DNA of 52,337 bases from Deltaproteobacteria bacterium (GTDB lineage Bacteria > Desulfobacterota > Desulfarculia > Adiutricales > Adiutricaceae), in contig JAITII010000076.1 in assembly GCA_031279515.1 (NCBI GenBank), positions 1-52,337 of the forward strand, in the 5' to 3' direction. Shown one piece after another: positions 23,690 to 33,200 of the stretch (position 1 is its first letter; each line of letters opens with the position of its first letter). The translations under genes were made by a program, and so were the position numbers. The notes beneath the pieces are model-generated. The model ran no database searches. It was not told where the DNA came from and saw only the letters and a program-made list of their open reading frames with translations.

Positions 23690-26161
23690 TTACTTTGGCA
23701 GGAAAATTTCATAGTACTTATCTGGGATCTTAAGGTTGGTGGTATCCATATATCCCTTTCCCAGGACATAGGTGTCTTGGTAGATAAGGAAATAGTTTCT
23801 AAGCGGTTTTCCGCTCAAGGGATCGTTTAAAAAGCCACCGCTCCAGCGGGCCCCTGGGGAATAGATGCCAAGGCAGTTTAAGAGTTTATTTAGATCCAGG
23901 ATATCGGCATCTCCATCGGCCACCATCTTCCCAAAATCTACCAAACCTACAGTCTGGATGAATCCCAAGGGGTAAACATAGGTGGCAAGTCTACCTGAGC
24001 CTCCGGCATCGTCTACCGCCTTTTCTACGATCTCTAAGATCTCGTTCCACTCGCCTATATAGGGTTCCAAATCCAGGTCAAAGGCCTCGGGAAAACCCTG
24101 GATAGTGGAGGGGATATCAGCTTCAACAAAATAGCCCCCTAAACTTGCCACCTGCTTGATAAGTGGTCCGGTGTGGGCGTCATTGGTGGCAAAAAAGGCT
24201 GAGTTTTCACCGTACAGTTCGAGCCAATGGGGAAAAGTTTCCATAATATAGGCCCTGGCTACGCTAACGTCCACCTCTGCGGGATCCGGTGCCCTTTCCA
24301 CGATAAAATTAATGCCCAGGTCTTGACAGGCCTCTTCCATGATAAGCCTTTGCAGATGCAGGGTCTCCACTTCAAGGTGCCGCTCAAAAGAGACGTATAC
24401 CAGATTTTCCGCTCCCAGTTCCTTGGAGATTAAGGGTATGAGGTAGCCACGGGAAATAAAATCCGATGCCACCGCCAGATCAGCTGTGGAAGCCACCAAC
24501 TCCGGTGATTCAAAGGGCTCTCCGGAAAGACACAGGGTGTCTGGTTTGATGGCCTTTATTCTCTTAAAGCCGTCGGCAGTGCCATCTATAGCCTGGTTCA
24601 CTACCACTACCTTGAGTAAGGGGTCATTTAAGGCAGAAGCTACTAAATCGCTTAAGGCCTGGGGGTCATCCAAATAGCTGTCAGGATAGACAAAATGGCG
24701 AATAAAGCCCCCTGAAGAGGCTTCCCCATAACGCCTGATGGCATCTTCTGCCCCCTTTTGATCCTCGGAACCCTGGGAGAAGTCACCTGTCACTAAGGCT
24801 ATGTGGTAGGGCTTAGGGATGGCCAAAACTCCGTCTTTATACATCACTGTCCTGTACTTGGCAGACACCTCCGTATTTGTTAAACCCAAATAACCCCTTC
24901 CCAGGACATAGATATCCTGATAGAAGAGTAAGACATTGGGAACTTCCATCAAAGTCGCGTCCACGTAGGGGTAGTCATTCCAATGGGAGGAGTCGGAAGT
25001 GGAATTAAATTGCTTTAAAAGGGTACCAGCGTCAGTCACCCTGGCTTCACCTATGGCTATGAGCCTTGCAAACTTAGTCAAGGCCAAAAGATAGACCCTG
25101 TTCCAGGGTGCGGCATTGGTCCCCAAGCGTCCTGAAGCTCCCTGGGCGTCTATAACCTGCTCCATGAGCTTCAAATTGTCCTCCCATTCCACAAAGGCGT
25201 TTACATCGTTGTCTCCAAAGGTGTTTGGGTAACCCAAAGGCAAAGGAGAAGAGTCTAGGTCCATGAAAAAGCCTCCATGGGCTATGGCTCCTTGCACTAA
25301 GACAGGTGTCATAAAAGAATCTTGCGTGAAAAAGAGAGTTTCTTTACCGTATTTTTCTACCCACAGGGGATAATTTTGCCTGATGTAGCTATCAGCCTCT
25401 GTCTTACCGGGGGGAACCTCAACCTGTTCCAAAGTTATACCCAAATCCTCGCAAGCTACCAGCATGGTGGCATACAGCCTTGCTGGGGGGGAATCGTCCA
25501 GATTTAGAGTGGTTCCTACGTAGACTAAGGTATTTGCCCCCAACTCCTTGGCCCCCCAGGGCACTAGGTAACCCATGGAGATAAAATCTTGGTCAATGAC
25601 CAGGTTCGCCACCTGGGCCATGGCGTCTAAATCCTCCTCTGTGGCACCCACAAGGACCGGCACTTCCGGCCTTTTTTCCTTGAAGCCTTTGATGGCATCC
25701 AATGTTCCAATAGGTCCATTAAACACAATAAGGACCCGCAATTTATTGTCCTCAACCAAGGAAGAAAGGCCTTTAAAATCGCTAAAGACCAAGACCCCCC
25801 CACTCTCGGCTTCTCCGTAAAGTGTAGCCAATTCAGCTAAAACTGGGTCTATAGTTTCATCATTTGCCACAATCCCTATGTGGAACTCAGTTATAGCGGC
25901 TTGACCTGCCTGTACCACCTCAAGATCCGCCCCTTGTGACTTTGAAGCAGTGGAACTAGAGTCTAAGGGAGGCTCATTCGTTGTGGAGCCCTCTTTTTTC
26001 TCAACAAGGGAAGATAAAAAGTAGGCCACACAAAAAGTAACTACCATGGCGGCGACTATCAGGCCTAAACGCGCAATGGGCCCTAGTCTGAGGCCGGAAT
26101 TTGCTGAGCCCTCAGGGTGTGGGCTTATTTCACCGTTATCTTTAGGTTGGTTTTCAGACAT
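23690..26161 (-). CDS. Membrane-anchored protein with two fused DUF3798 binding-protein modules
   Basis: An 823-residue protein with a polar N-terminus, one hydrophobic segment at about residues 30-52 and two similar modules of about 365 residues each. Module 1 (about 90-445) and module 2 (about 455-823) share an xSMGY/xSRGYLxPxxxKELGAxxLVYV segment, a later MLVACEDLGI / MEEACQDLGI segment, an LFFTQDS / AFFATND motif and GYP.TFG / GFPEAF. These are features of DUF3798, a periplasmic-binding-protein-like family usually found as a single exported module. No cleavable signal is seen, so it is probably tethered. No transporter gene adjoins it. A sensing or ligand-scavenging role is inferred. The tandem fusion is unusual to my knowledge. 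Confidence 0.78.
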   Translation of the reverse strand: MSENQPKDNGEISPHPEGSANSGLRLGPIARLGLIVAAMVVTFCVAYFLSSLVEKKEGSTTNEPPLDSSSTASKSQGADLEVVQAGQAAITEFHIGIVANDETIDPVLAELATLYGEAESGGVLVFSDFKGLSSLVEDNKLRVLIVFNGPIGTLDAIKGFKEKRPEVPVLVGATEEDLDAMAQVANLVIDQDFISMGYLVPWGAKELGANTLVYVGTTLNLDDSPPARLYATMLVACEDLGITLEQVEVPPGKTEADSYIRQNYPLWVEKYGKETLFFTQDSFMTPVLVQGAIAHGGFFMDLDSSPLPLGYPNTFGDNDVNAFVEWEDNLKLMEQVIDAQGASGRLGTNAAPWNRVYLLALTKFARLIAIGEARVTDAGTLLKQFNSTSDSSHWNDYPYVDATLMEVPNVLLFYQDIYVLGRGYLGLTNTEVSAKYRTVMYKDGVLAIPKPYHIALVTGDFSQGSEDQKGAEDAIRRYGEASSGGFIRHFVYPDSYLDDPQALSDLVASALNDPLLKVVVVNQAIDGTADGFKRIKAIKPDTLCLSGEPFESPELVASTADLAVASDFISRGYLIPLISKELGAENLVYVSFERHLEVETLHLQRLIMEEACQDLGINFIVERAPDPAEVDVSVARAYIMETFPHWLELYGENSAFFATNDAHTGPLIKQVASLGGYFVEADIPSTIQGFPEAFDLDLEPYIGEWNEILEIVEKAVDDAGGSGRLATYVYPLGFIQTVGLVDFGKMVADGDADILDLNKLLNCLGIYSPGARWSGGFLNDPLSGKPLRNYFLIYQDTYVLGKGYMDTTNLKIPDKYYEIFLPK

Positions 26162-27446
26162 GTTGCTCTTTTTTACTTTTTTTCATCACAAACAGGTTGG
26201 GGGAAAACTGCATTTTTCCGCCGATTGAAAGGCTATTTAATGGGGTGGAAGTGAAATATTAACTGGCATAATATCTATTGCCTTATTTTGTGACAGTTAA
26301 AGGGCAAGAAAAAATGAAGGGCATGCATTTTGATTTTTTAGAGCATTAAAGAGCCTATACAACAGAAACTTCATAGGCCTTTAATCCGCGAAGGCGCGGC
26401 ATATTCTCTTTCCATTACTTTTAGTATATCCGATGTGCTAGTTTGACAACATTTTGTATCATCGCCAATAGATTTAAGTTTAAGTTAATTCGATATTTTA
26501 CTAAGATGCTTATAAATGGAATATTAAATCGGCAAATGAGGTTAAAAACGAGTAGGGAGGCTAGATACAAGAGATAGTTACAAGGGCCAACAAAAGCTAC
26601 GCTGAGAAAAATAGACTAGGCGGCTTTAGTAAGATCTGAAAAGCGCACCAAAGCTTGCCGTTTAAAGCACAGCTGGCGCAGCTGGGAGCTTGCCCTTAGG
26701 GTCCAGGTGCGGCGCAGGTATGAGCTTCAAAAAAGGGCCTTTAAATAATTAAAAAAATGACCCCCATCGCCTCTAAGGGAAAAGCTTACAATGCGGCGAA
26801 GACTCTGGGGGTTCTCGTGAACCAAAAAATTCAAATCTTTTGTTTAGCTTACCCCTATTTTGCTAAATATTCAAGATTTTTTGCGCATCTGCAAAGGCTG
26901 AGTAAATAAGTAAAATTACTATTATATATTATAGGTATTAGTTTGCTAAAAAAATTAAATTTAACTATATATACAATTATAAAATATAATTATTTCTATT
27001 GGACTAGCAAGGAGAAATTCCAAAATTTCAGTGCTAGCCCTTAGATAAATTCCAAAATTTACCCTAGGGTAAAAAATAAAATTTGCCTTCAGCGCCCAAG
27101 GCAATTCGCAAAATGAGTAAAATACGTAAAAGCTACAAAAGTAAAGGTTTTGTAAAGTTACAAAAATACTTATAAATGCTATAAATTATGAGAAAATTTA
27201 CAGCTGTAGCTCACAAAAATTGCTTTGATAAAAGGAAATACTATTGAAACTACAAGCTTTGAGCCCCTTAGGGGAAACTTATAAGGGGCGGCTTTTGGCC
27301 GCCCCTTGACTAGCTCCTTTAAATCTGCCTTAAATCAATCATCAGCAAACAGCTTTGATCTGATTCTAAAATGCGGGAAAGCTTTTTACAATTCATCCTA
27401 GACTAAATTTTGTGTGCCTTTTAGCCTTGGGCACTTACTACCTTTT
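26162..27446. other. 1.3-kb intergenic region with palindromes, no convincing gene
   Basis: Lies between two minus-strand genes. The stretch at 26880-27000 is very AT-rich. Several dyads cluster at 27004-27073, and a perfect GC-rich hairpin (AAGGGGCGGC/GCCGCCCCTT) sits at 27283-27307 without a T-run. A more GC-rich piece at about 26570-26720 could be a gene remnant, but I could not match it to anything. Confidence 0.55.
27004..27073. repeat. Cluster of short dyads
   Basis: CTAGCA (27004-27009) pairs with TGCTAG, enclosing an AAATTCCAAAATTT element at 27015-27028; that element repeats exactly at 27047-27060, and a perfect 16-base palindrome TTTACCCTAGGGTAAA follows at 27058-27073. Confidence 0.6.
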
Positions 27447-28796
27447 TCACTTTCCCAAGCAAAAATTCTTAAAGACCTCGGTTAAGAGATCTTCGGTACT
27501 TACCCTACCGGTTATTTCGCTTATGGCTTCCAGTGCTTCGGCAAGGTAAATATCCACAAAATCGGCCTCTTGGCCCTCCTCTATTGCAGCCCTAGCCTTT
27601 ACCAAAGCATCATAGGTACCTTGCAAGGCCAGCTCTTGGCGCAAGTTGGGCACTAATTCAGGGATCTTGGTGGTATTGGCTCCTACTCTAGCTAAAATCT
27701 CTTCTTTGAGTCTTGCCAATCCCTGACCCGTGGTAGCCGAGATGACTATGGCATCCGGGTTAAGCTTGGTGTTTTCCAAAAGATCCACCTTGTTGTACAC
27801 AGTTAAGATCTGGGGACTATTATCTCTGCCCTCTAGGGTTGGGCCCTGGGGCGGGTCTGTTTCCGTAAGGTCGCAAAGCCACAATACCAGATCCCCGTCC
27901 TTTATCTGCTCATAGGCAAGCTCTCTACCCATGGCCTCCAGTTCGTCCACCCCGCCTTCCCTTAAGCCCGCGGTATCCACCAGATCCACCCTGATGGTAC
28001 CCCAGGTAACCGGCGCTTCTAGGTAGTCCCTGGTAGTACCAGCAATCTTGGAAACCAATGCCCTATTCCTTCCCAAAAAAGCATTGAAGAGACTAGATTT
28101 TCCCGCATTGGGTGGACCCGCCAGAACCACCCTTAGCCCTTCACGAAAGACCCTCCCTTGACGCCGAAGCTCCAATAGGGCTTTTACGCCCTCTTCTATG
28201 GGCGCCAGATCCCTAGAAAGTCTTTGCCCTTCTTCCTCATAATCTTCTTCAAAGTCTAAGGCTGCTACCATTTCCGCCCGTGCGGACAAAAGGCCCTGGG
28301 TTAAAGGTTCGATGCGCTCTCTTAGGGCCCCATCTAGGATCTTGGCGGCGATGGCGGCCTCGGCCTCGCTTTCCGAGGCCACGATCTCGGCTACTGCCTC
28401 GGCCTGGTCCAGACTCATGCGACCATTATTAAAGGCGCGCAGTGTAAATTCTCCGGGATTGGCCAAGCGCGCCCCGGAGGCGAGGGCCGCCTCCAGCACC
28501 AGACGAGGTAAGACTGTGCCACCATGTCCTTGGATCTCGGCGCAATCTTCGCCAGTAAAGGAGTTAGGTCCTGGGAAAAAGACAGCCAAAGCATGGTCTA
28601 GGAGCCTAGCACTTGTTGGCGAGACAATCTTTCCTAAAATAAGGCGCCTGGGGTTGGCCTTAAGGGAAGCCTTGGAAACGAAAAATTTACCTAAGGCCTC
28701 TAAAAGGCCCGGCCCTGATAGGCGCACCATGGCCACCGCCCCGGGGCCTGTGGCAGTGGAAATAGCGGCTATTAGATCGCCATCCTTAGCCGACAT
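27447..28796 (-). CDS. mnmE: tRNA uridine-5-carboxymethylaminomethyl modification GTPase MnmE
   Basis: A 449-residue protein of normal length. With MnmG it modifies the wobble uridine of several tRNAs. It has an N-terminal tetrahydrofolate-binding domain (SGPGLLEALG, GEDCAEIQGHGG, PGEFTLRAF), a central GTPase with G1 GPPNAGKS at residues 227-234, AGTTRD, DTAG and NKVD, and the C-terminal FCLGK, which carries the catalytic cysteine of the FCIGK motif. Its start overlaps the end of clpB by 11 bases, so it is probably translated from the clpB mRNA. No sign of decay. Confidence 0.97.
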   Translation of the reverse strand: MSAKDGDLIAAISTATGPGAVAMVRLSGPGLLEALGKFFVSKASLKANPRRLILGKIVSPTSARLLDHALAVFFPGPNSFTGEDCAEIQGHGGTVLPRLVLEAALASGARLANPGEFTLRAFNNGRMSLDQAEAVAEIVASESEAEAAIAAKILDGALRERIEPLTQGLLSARAEMVAALDFEEDYEEEGQRLSRDLAPIEEGVKALLELRRQGRVFREGLRVVLAGPPNAGKSSLFNAFLGRNRALVSKIAGTTRDYLEAPVTWGTIRVDLVDTAGLREGGVDELEAMGRELAYEQIKDGDLVLWLCDLTETDPPQGPTLEGRDNSPQILTVYNKVDLLENTKLNPDAIVISATTGQGLARLKEEILARVGANTTKIPELVPNLRQELALQGTYDALVKARAAIEEGQEADFVDIYLAEALEAISEITGRVSTEDLLTEVFKNFCLGK

Positions 28797-31401
28797 CTTC
28801 AGCCACCGTAGCCAGTGCCTGGTGCGGAGCTGAGCCTATGGTGAAGATAAGGCCTTCTCCGTTTTCCTCCGCATCCACCAAGATGGTCTGGCCGTCTAAG
28901 ATCTCTCCCTTTAAAAGCTTCATGGCCAAAGGATCCATAAGTTCGGTCTGGATGCAACGCTTCAAGGGCCTGGCCCCGAAGGTGGGGTCATAGCCTGCGT
29001 CAGCTAAATAATCTATTGCTCTAGGGGTTAAAGTTAGGATGAGCTTATGCTCCTCCAATCTCTTGGCCAGGATCTTTATCTGCAATTCCACTATGTGGTG
29101 GAGATCTTCCTTGGTAAGGGCATTAAAAATAACCGTGTCGTCCACCCTGTTTAAAAACTCCGGACGGAAGTGCTGCTTTAAAGCCAGCATGACGCTTTCT
29201 CTAATGGAATAGGGGTCATTATCAGCATAAATGTATTCAGAGCCTATGTTGGAGGTCATGATGACCACGGCGTTTTTAAAGTCCACGGTACGGCCCTGTC
29301 CATCGGTTAAACGCCCGTCGTCCAAGATCTGTAAAAGGGCATTAAAGACGTCCACATGCGCCTTTTCTATCTCATCAAAGAGGATGACTGAATAAGGTCT
29401 GCGGCGCAAGGCCTCTGTCAAGTAACCCCCCTCCTCATAGCCCACGTAGCCTGGAGGAGCTCCTATGAGTCTTGCCACAGCGTGCTTTTCCATAAATTCG
29501 CTCATGTCCAGCCTGACCATGGAGTTTTCGTCATCAAAGAGGAATTCGGCTAAAGCTCTGGCCAGCTCTGTTTTGCCCACTCCCGTGGGTCCCAAGAAGA
29601 TGAAAGAGCCTATGGGCCTTTTGGGATCAGCTATCCCTGACCTGGAACGCCTTATGGCCCTGGAGACTACGCTGATGGCCTCCTCTTGGCCTACCACGCG
29701 CTCGCTTAAGCGCTGTTCCATATTGACTAACTTCTCCCGCTCACCTTCCAAAAGCCTACCGGCTGGGATCCCTGTCCATTTAGAGACCACGTAAGCTATG
29801 TCGTCCCTGCTCACCTCTTCTTTAATGAGCCTTTCTCCGGAACCTTCCGATATGCTTGTAAGCTCATGCTCCAGATTAGGAAGCTTCCCGTACTGCAGCT
29901 CCGCTGCCAAGCCAAGGTTACCTTCCCTCTGGGCATTTTCCATTTCCCCCCGCACCTCCTCTATCTTTTCCCTCAGGGCGCCGGTCCGCATGACTATGTC
30001 CTTATCCGCTTCCCACTTAGCCGTAAGCTCCGCTTCTTTGCTAGCTAGCTCTTTCAACTCATTTTCCAGCTTTGTTAGCCTGTCTCTGGATGCCGGATCG
30101 TGCTCTTTCTTTAAGGCTTCCTTTTCAATGGCGAGCATCATAATGCGGCGCCTAGTTTCATCCAAATCCGCAGGCAAGCTATCTATGTCCAGGCGCAGGC
30201 GGCTAGCCGCCTCGTCAATAAGATCTATGGCCTTATCCGGCAAGAACCTATCTGTGATATAGCGGTGGGAGAGGGTGACCGCAGCGACTATGGCCCCATC
30301 GGTGATGGTCACCTTATGGTGCACCTCGTAGCGTTCCCTAAGGCCCCTTAAGATGCTGATGGAATCTTCCACAGTGGGTTCTTCCACCAGGATGGGAGCA
30401 AACCTCCGCTCCAAGGCGGCATCCTTTTCTATATTTTTGCGGTACTCGCTGATGGTAGTGGCACCCACGCATTTTAGGGCCCCTCTGGCCAAGGGGGGCT
30501 TTAACATGTTGCCAGCATCTACACTGCCCTCGCCTTTGCCAGCACCCACCAAAAGATGCATCTCATCAATGAAAAGTATGATGTCTCCTGCCGAGGCCTC
30601 CACTTCCTTAATGACTGCTTTTAGCCGCTCTTCAAACTCTCCGCGGTATTTGGCGCCAGCTAAAAGGCCGCCAATATCCAATGACAGGATCCTTTTATTG
30701 CGCAGGGTCTCAGGGACATCCCCTGAGACTATCCTTCTGGCCAAACCCTCCACTATGGCAGTCTTTCCCACCCCGGGCTCACCTATTAATACTGGGTTAT
30801 TTTTGGTCCTCCTGGAAAGAACCTGCATAACCCTCCTTATCTCTTCATCCCTACCTATAACTGGATCTAGCTTCTGGCGCCTGGCCTCATCTGTTAGATC
30901 CCTCGTGTACTTCTGGAGGGCTTGGTACTTTTCCTCGGCATTGGCGTCTGTCACCCGCTGCTGACCTCGCAGTTCCTTCAAGGTCTGAAAGACCAGGTCC
31001 CTGGTAAGGCCCCTTTCCACAAAGATCCTAGCTGCATCGTTTTTGCCCTGGTCCAGGATGCCTAAAAGGAGATGCTCGGAGGCCACGTAATCGTCTTTCA
31101 TCTTCTCGGCTTCGCCCACCGCCAGCTCTAAGACTGTCTTTAAGTCGCTACCTGTGTAGGTAGTGACCCCAGGCCCGGTGATCTGAGGCAGCTTATTCAA
31201 TTCAGACTCAAGGTCCTTCAAGATGAGGGAGGCCGGTACCCCTGCTTTACTGATAATGGGCTTCATGAGGCCATCTGGCTGTTGGATCAAACTCATGGCC
31301 AAGTGGATGGGCAAAATCTCTTGGTGATGCCTCTTTTCCGCAATGTTCTGGGCCTCTGCCAAGGCTTCCTGACTCTTGATGGTGAACTTGTCAAAGCGCA
31401 T
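28786..31401 (-). CDS. clpB: ATP-dependent disaggregase ClpB
   Basis: An 871-residue Hsp100 chaperone that rescues aggregated proteins with DnaK/DnaJ. Order: Clp N-terminal repeat domain (1-145), first AAA+ module with Walker A GEPGVGKT at 207-214, a coiled middle domain at about 400-530 (which separates ClpB from ClpA), and a second AAA+ module with GPTGVGKT at 604-611, followed by the D2-small domain. AAGGAG lies 12 bases before the ATG, a little far. It overlaps mnmE, an unusual pairing that couples a stress chaperone to a tRNA modification gene. A heat-shock-like promoter is visible upstream. Confidence 0.97.
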   Translation of the reverse strand: MRFDKFTIKSQEALAEAQNIAEKRHHQEILPIHLAMSLIQQPDGLMKPIISKAGVPASLILKDLESELNKLPQITGPGVTTYTGSDLKTVLELAVGEAEKMKDDYVASEHLLLGILDQGKNDAARIFVERGLTRDLVFQTLKELRGQQRVTDANAEEKYQALQKYTRDLTDEARRQKLDPVIGRDEEIRRVMQVLSRRTKNNPVLIGEPGVGKTAIVEGLARRIVSGDVPETLRNKRILSLDIGGLLAGAKYRGEFEERLKAVIKEVEASAGDIILFIDEMHLLVGAGKGEGSVDAGNMLKPPLARGALKCVGATTISEYRKNIEKDAALERRFAPILVEEPTVEDSISILRGLRERYEVHHKVTITDGAIVAAVTLSHRYITDRFLPDKAIDLIDEAASRLRLDIDSLPADLDETRRRIMMLAIEKEALKKEHDPASRDRLTKLENELKELASKEAELTAKWEADKDIVMRTGALREKIEEVRGEMENAQREGNLGLAAELQYGKLPNLEHELTSISEGSGERLIKEEVSRDDIAYVVSKWTGIPAGRLLEGEREKLVNMEQRLSERVVGQEEAISVVSRAIRRSRSGIADPKRPIGSFIFLGPTGVGKTELARALAEFLFDDENSMVRLDMSEFMEKHAVARLIGAPPGYVGYEEGGYLTEALRRRPYSVILFDEIEKAHVDVFNALLQILDDGRLTDGQGRTVDFKNAVVIMTSNIGSEYIYADNDPYSIRESVMLALKQHFRPEFLNRVDDTVIFNALTKEDLHHIVELQIKILAKRLEEHKLILTLTPRAIDYLADAGYDPTFGARPLKRCIQTELMDPLAMKLLKGEILDGQTILVDAEENGEGLIFTIGSAPHQALATVAEDVG

Positions 31402-32002
31402 TTGGTTTTAAGCTCCTTAAAATAATAGAATCTCAATAAAAATTAAGACTGATGCGGCTAGTTGTCAACGGTCAAGGTCTTCAAAAGCTCCAAGATTTTC
31501 GCCCTTTATACTACAGAAACTGGAAATCTCGCAAAAAGCTGGAAATCTTCTAAAAAAGGGCCTTTTCTAGAAAAAAAGCGGTTTGTCCAAACACCCTCAA
31601 AGACCTCTCACCTGCCTAAATTTTTATGCTTTTGCTATGCTTCAAAGTATTGACAGATAGCATATCAGCTCTTAATTTAAAATTGTGGACCCTGACCTTC
31701 TGGTCAATTTTTTGGGGGACCCCAGGAAAATTACCCAAGGCTTTGACCTAAAATTTTAATTTTATTATTTTAGGTTTAATTTACCAGAAATAAGAATATT
31801 ATAACAGGTAGTGAATAATATTTATTCAATCTTTAGAATCTTACCTATATTTTCACTACCAGTTATCTCGCGAAAGCGAGTAAACTTATAGGATCCTTTC
31901 ACAGGCCAGAAAAGGGACATACTAGATAAGTCCTCTAAGCTCCGACTTGCCGGCCTTAAGCTTACAATACTTGCCGGCATAACAAGACAAGAGAGTTGTT
32001 CC
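31402..32002. other. 600-base intergenic region between clpB and a divergent gene
   Basis: Holds the clpB promoter region on the minus strand and, at 31693-31706, a short TGACC/GGTCA hairpin followed by a T-run that could end a small plus-strand transcript. No credible open frame. Composition becomes very AT-rich around 31745-31830. Confidence 0.5.
31450..31476 (-). promoter_or_regulatory. Possible heat-shock (sigma-32-like) promoter of clpB
   Basis: On the minus strand CTTGACC (31470-31476), 12 bases and CCGCATCA (31450-31457) resemble the CTTGAAA / CCCCATNT consensus, 49 bases before the clpB ATG. A TTGACA overlapping the spacer offers a sigma-70 alternative with a poor -10 box. Confidence 0.35.
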
Positions 32003-32944
32003 GTGACAAGAAGTACTATTGACCATTTTATCGTAGCTGCCAGAGAAGCCCTCCAGGCTTGCCATGATACTTCGTCCAGGGAACAATTGCGTTTAAAAGT
32101 TGGAAATTCGGCCCAGCCCGGTGAAAAATCCCTGCAAATAGCCTGGGAACTCATGAATGAGGTCCTCCTTTGTCCTCACGCAAGGGCTAGACCCTCGATA
32201 CTTGCGGAAGGGATGCTGGACCTCATGAAAGCCTTTGACATCTATGTGCGTTCCAATGAGTTGGAACACATCTTCTTCCTCTTACCTAGGGGGGTCAAAG
32301 ATGAGGCTTTAGACCAAGTACTTTCCAGAGCTGCCCACCTCATTACTTCTCACTACCTTAAGTGGGACAATGCGGTGGGCGCCCTGGAGGTTTTCCTACA
32401 CGGCTTTCCAGATCCAATAACTACACATCTCCTTTTTGAACGTTTGGAGATTGCCCAGGAGCTCATAGAGTACCTTCTGCAAAGGGACCACCTGGAACAG
32501 GCTGTGGATCTTTTCTTTCTCTTTGTGCCGGATTTCTTGGTCTACTGCCTTATCTTACCTAAGGTAAGAGCCCAATTAGAACGTGACATTGCACTCCGCC
32601 ACAGGTATCAAGAGCTCATACTTGCGGCCTTAAAAAAACTCTCCTTTCACTGCGAAAAGGCCCTAAACCTCAAAGAGCTGAAGGTCATTTACAAGGCCTT
32701 GGAGTTTTTGGGCTATGAAGAGAAGATCCACCTAGGCCGCCTGGTGGTGGTAGCTGCCCTGGTGAAAGTGGCAGTGAAAATAGGACGGCTTTCCGATGCC
32801 ACCAGCTATTTTGGAGTCTTAACCAGCCTCTCCCATCTGGAAGAAGCTAAAGATTTCATCCCTCGCGCCCTCTTGGCCCTCCAGGAGGCCTATAGGGACA
32901 CAGGCGATTTAGAAGCCCTAAATAGACTGCAGCAAAACACCTAA
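32003..32944 (+). CDS. Helical-repeat protein of unknown function
   Basis: A 313-residue protein that I cannot assign. It is almost entirely predicted helix by composition, rich in Leu, Ala and Glu, with amphipathic repeats such as DLMKAFDIYVRSNELEHIF and ALEFLGYEEKIHLG, and could be a TPR-like or other alpha-solenoid scaffold. No signal peptide or membrane segment. The start used is a GTG without a strong ribosome binding site; the true start could be a little downstream. A strong terminator follows at 33008, so it is probably transcribed alone. Its real coding nature is supported by length and by codon use like the neighbouring housekeeping genes. Confidence 0.7.
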   Translation: MTRSTIDHFIVAAREALQACHDTSSREQLRLKVGNSAQPGEKSLQIAWELMNEVLLCPHARARPSILAEGMLDLMKAFDIYVRSNELEHIFFLLPRGVKDEALDQVLSRAAHLITSHYLKWDNAVGALEVFLHGFPDPITTHLLFERLEIAQELIEYLLQRDHLEQAVDLFFLFVPDFLVYCLILPKVRAQLERDIALRHRYQELILAALKKLSFHCEKALNLKELKVIYKALEFLGYEEKIHLGRLVVVAALVKVAVKIGRLSDATSYFGVLTSLSHLEEAKDFIPRALLALQEAYRDTGDLEALNRLQQNT

Positions 32945-33007
32945 AGCTTGGAGCTCTTGACCTTTAAAGCCTTTCCTCTTGTAAAAACAAAGACTTTTGG
33001 AGTATAT

Positions 33008-33075
33008 TTATCCAGAGAGGATCCTTAGGGCAAAAACCCCTAAAGATCCAATCTGGATAAATTTTTTATTTTTAG
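33008..33075 (+). terminator. Strong intrinsic terminator after the helical-repeat gene
   Basis: A long stem from TTATCCAGA (33008-33016) pairing with TCTGGATAA (33052-33060), with an inner GGATC.TTAGGG arm pairing across a CAAAAA loop, is followed by ATTTTTTATTTTT. Confidence 0.85.
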
Positions 33076-33122
33076 CCTGTAAATAAAAGCCTTTTAGCCC
33101 ATCTTTATAATTGAGATTTATT

Positions 33123-33141
33123 GGGCCCTTAAAAAGGGCCC
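33123..33141 (+). promoter_or_regulatory. Perfect hairpin in the leader of the coiled-coil gene
   Basis: GGGCCCTT/AAGGGCCC with a three-base loop, about 60 bases before the start at 33201/33207. No T-run follows, so it is more likely a leader structure than a terminator. Confidence 0.4.
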
Positions 33142-33200
33142 TTAGTATATGACCATTTTCCCCCCTTTTTAAAGGAATTTCCCTTGGAGTCAATGGAAAC

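Noticed and set aside
26570..26720. GC-richer stretch as a gene fragment or known noncoding RNA such as 6S or tmRNA
   Set aside because: No frame could be matched to a protein and no diagnostic RNA motif was recognised.
27283..27307. GC-rich hairpin as an intrinsic terminator
   Set aside because: The stem is perfect but there is no T-run on either strand and no gene ends next to it; left as a palindrome.
29798..30964. Long plus-strand open frames opposite clpB
   Set aside because: They are antisense shadows of clpB with Ser/Leu/Arg-biased composition and no ribosome binding sites.
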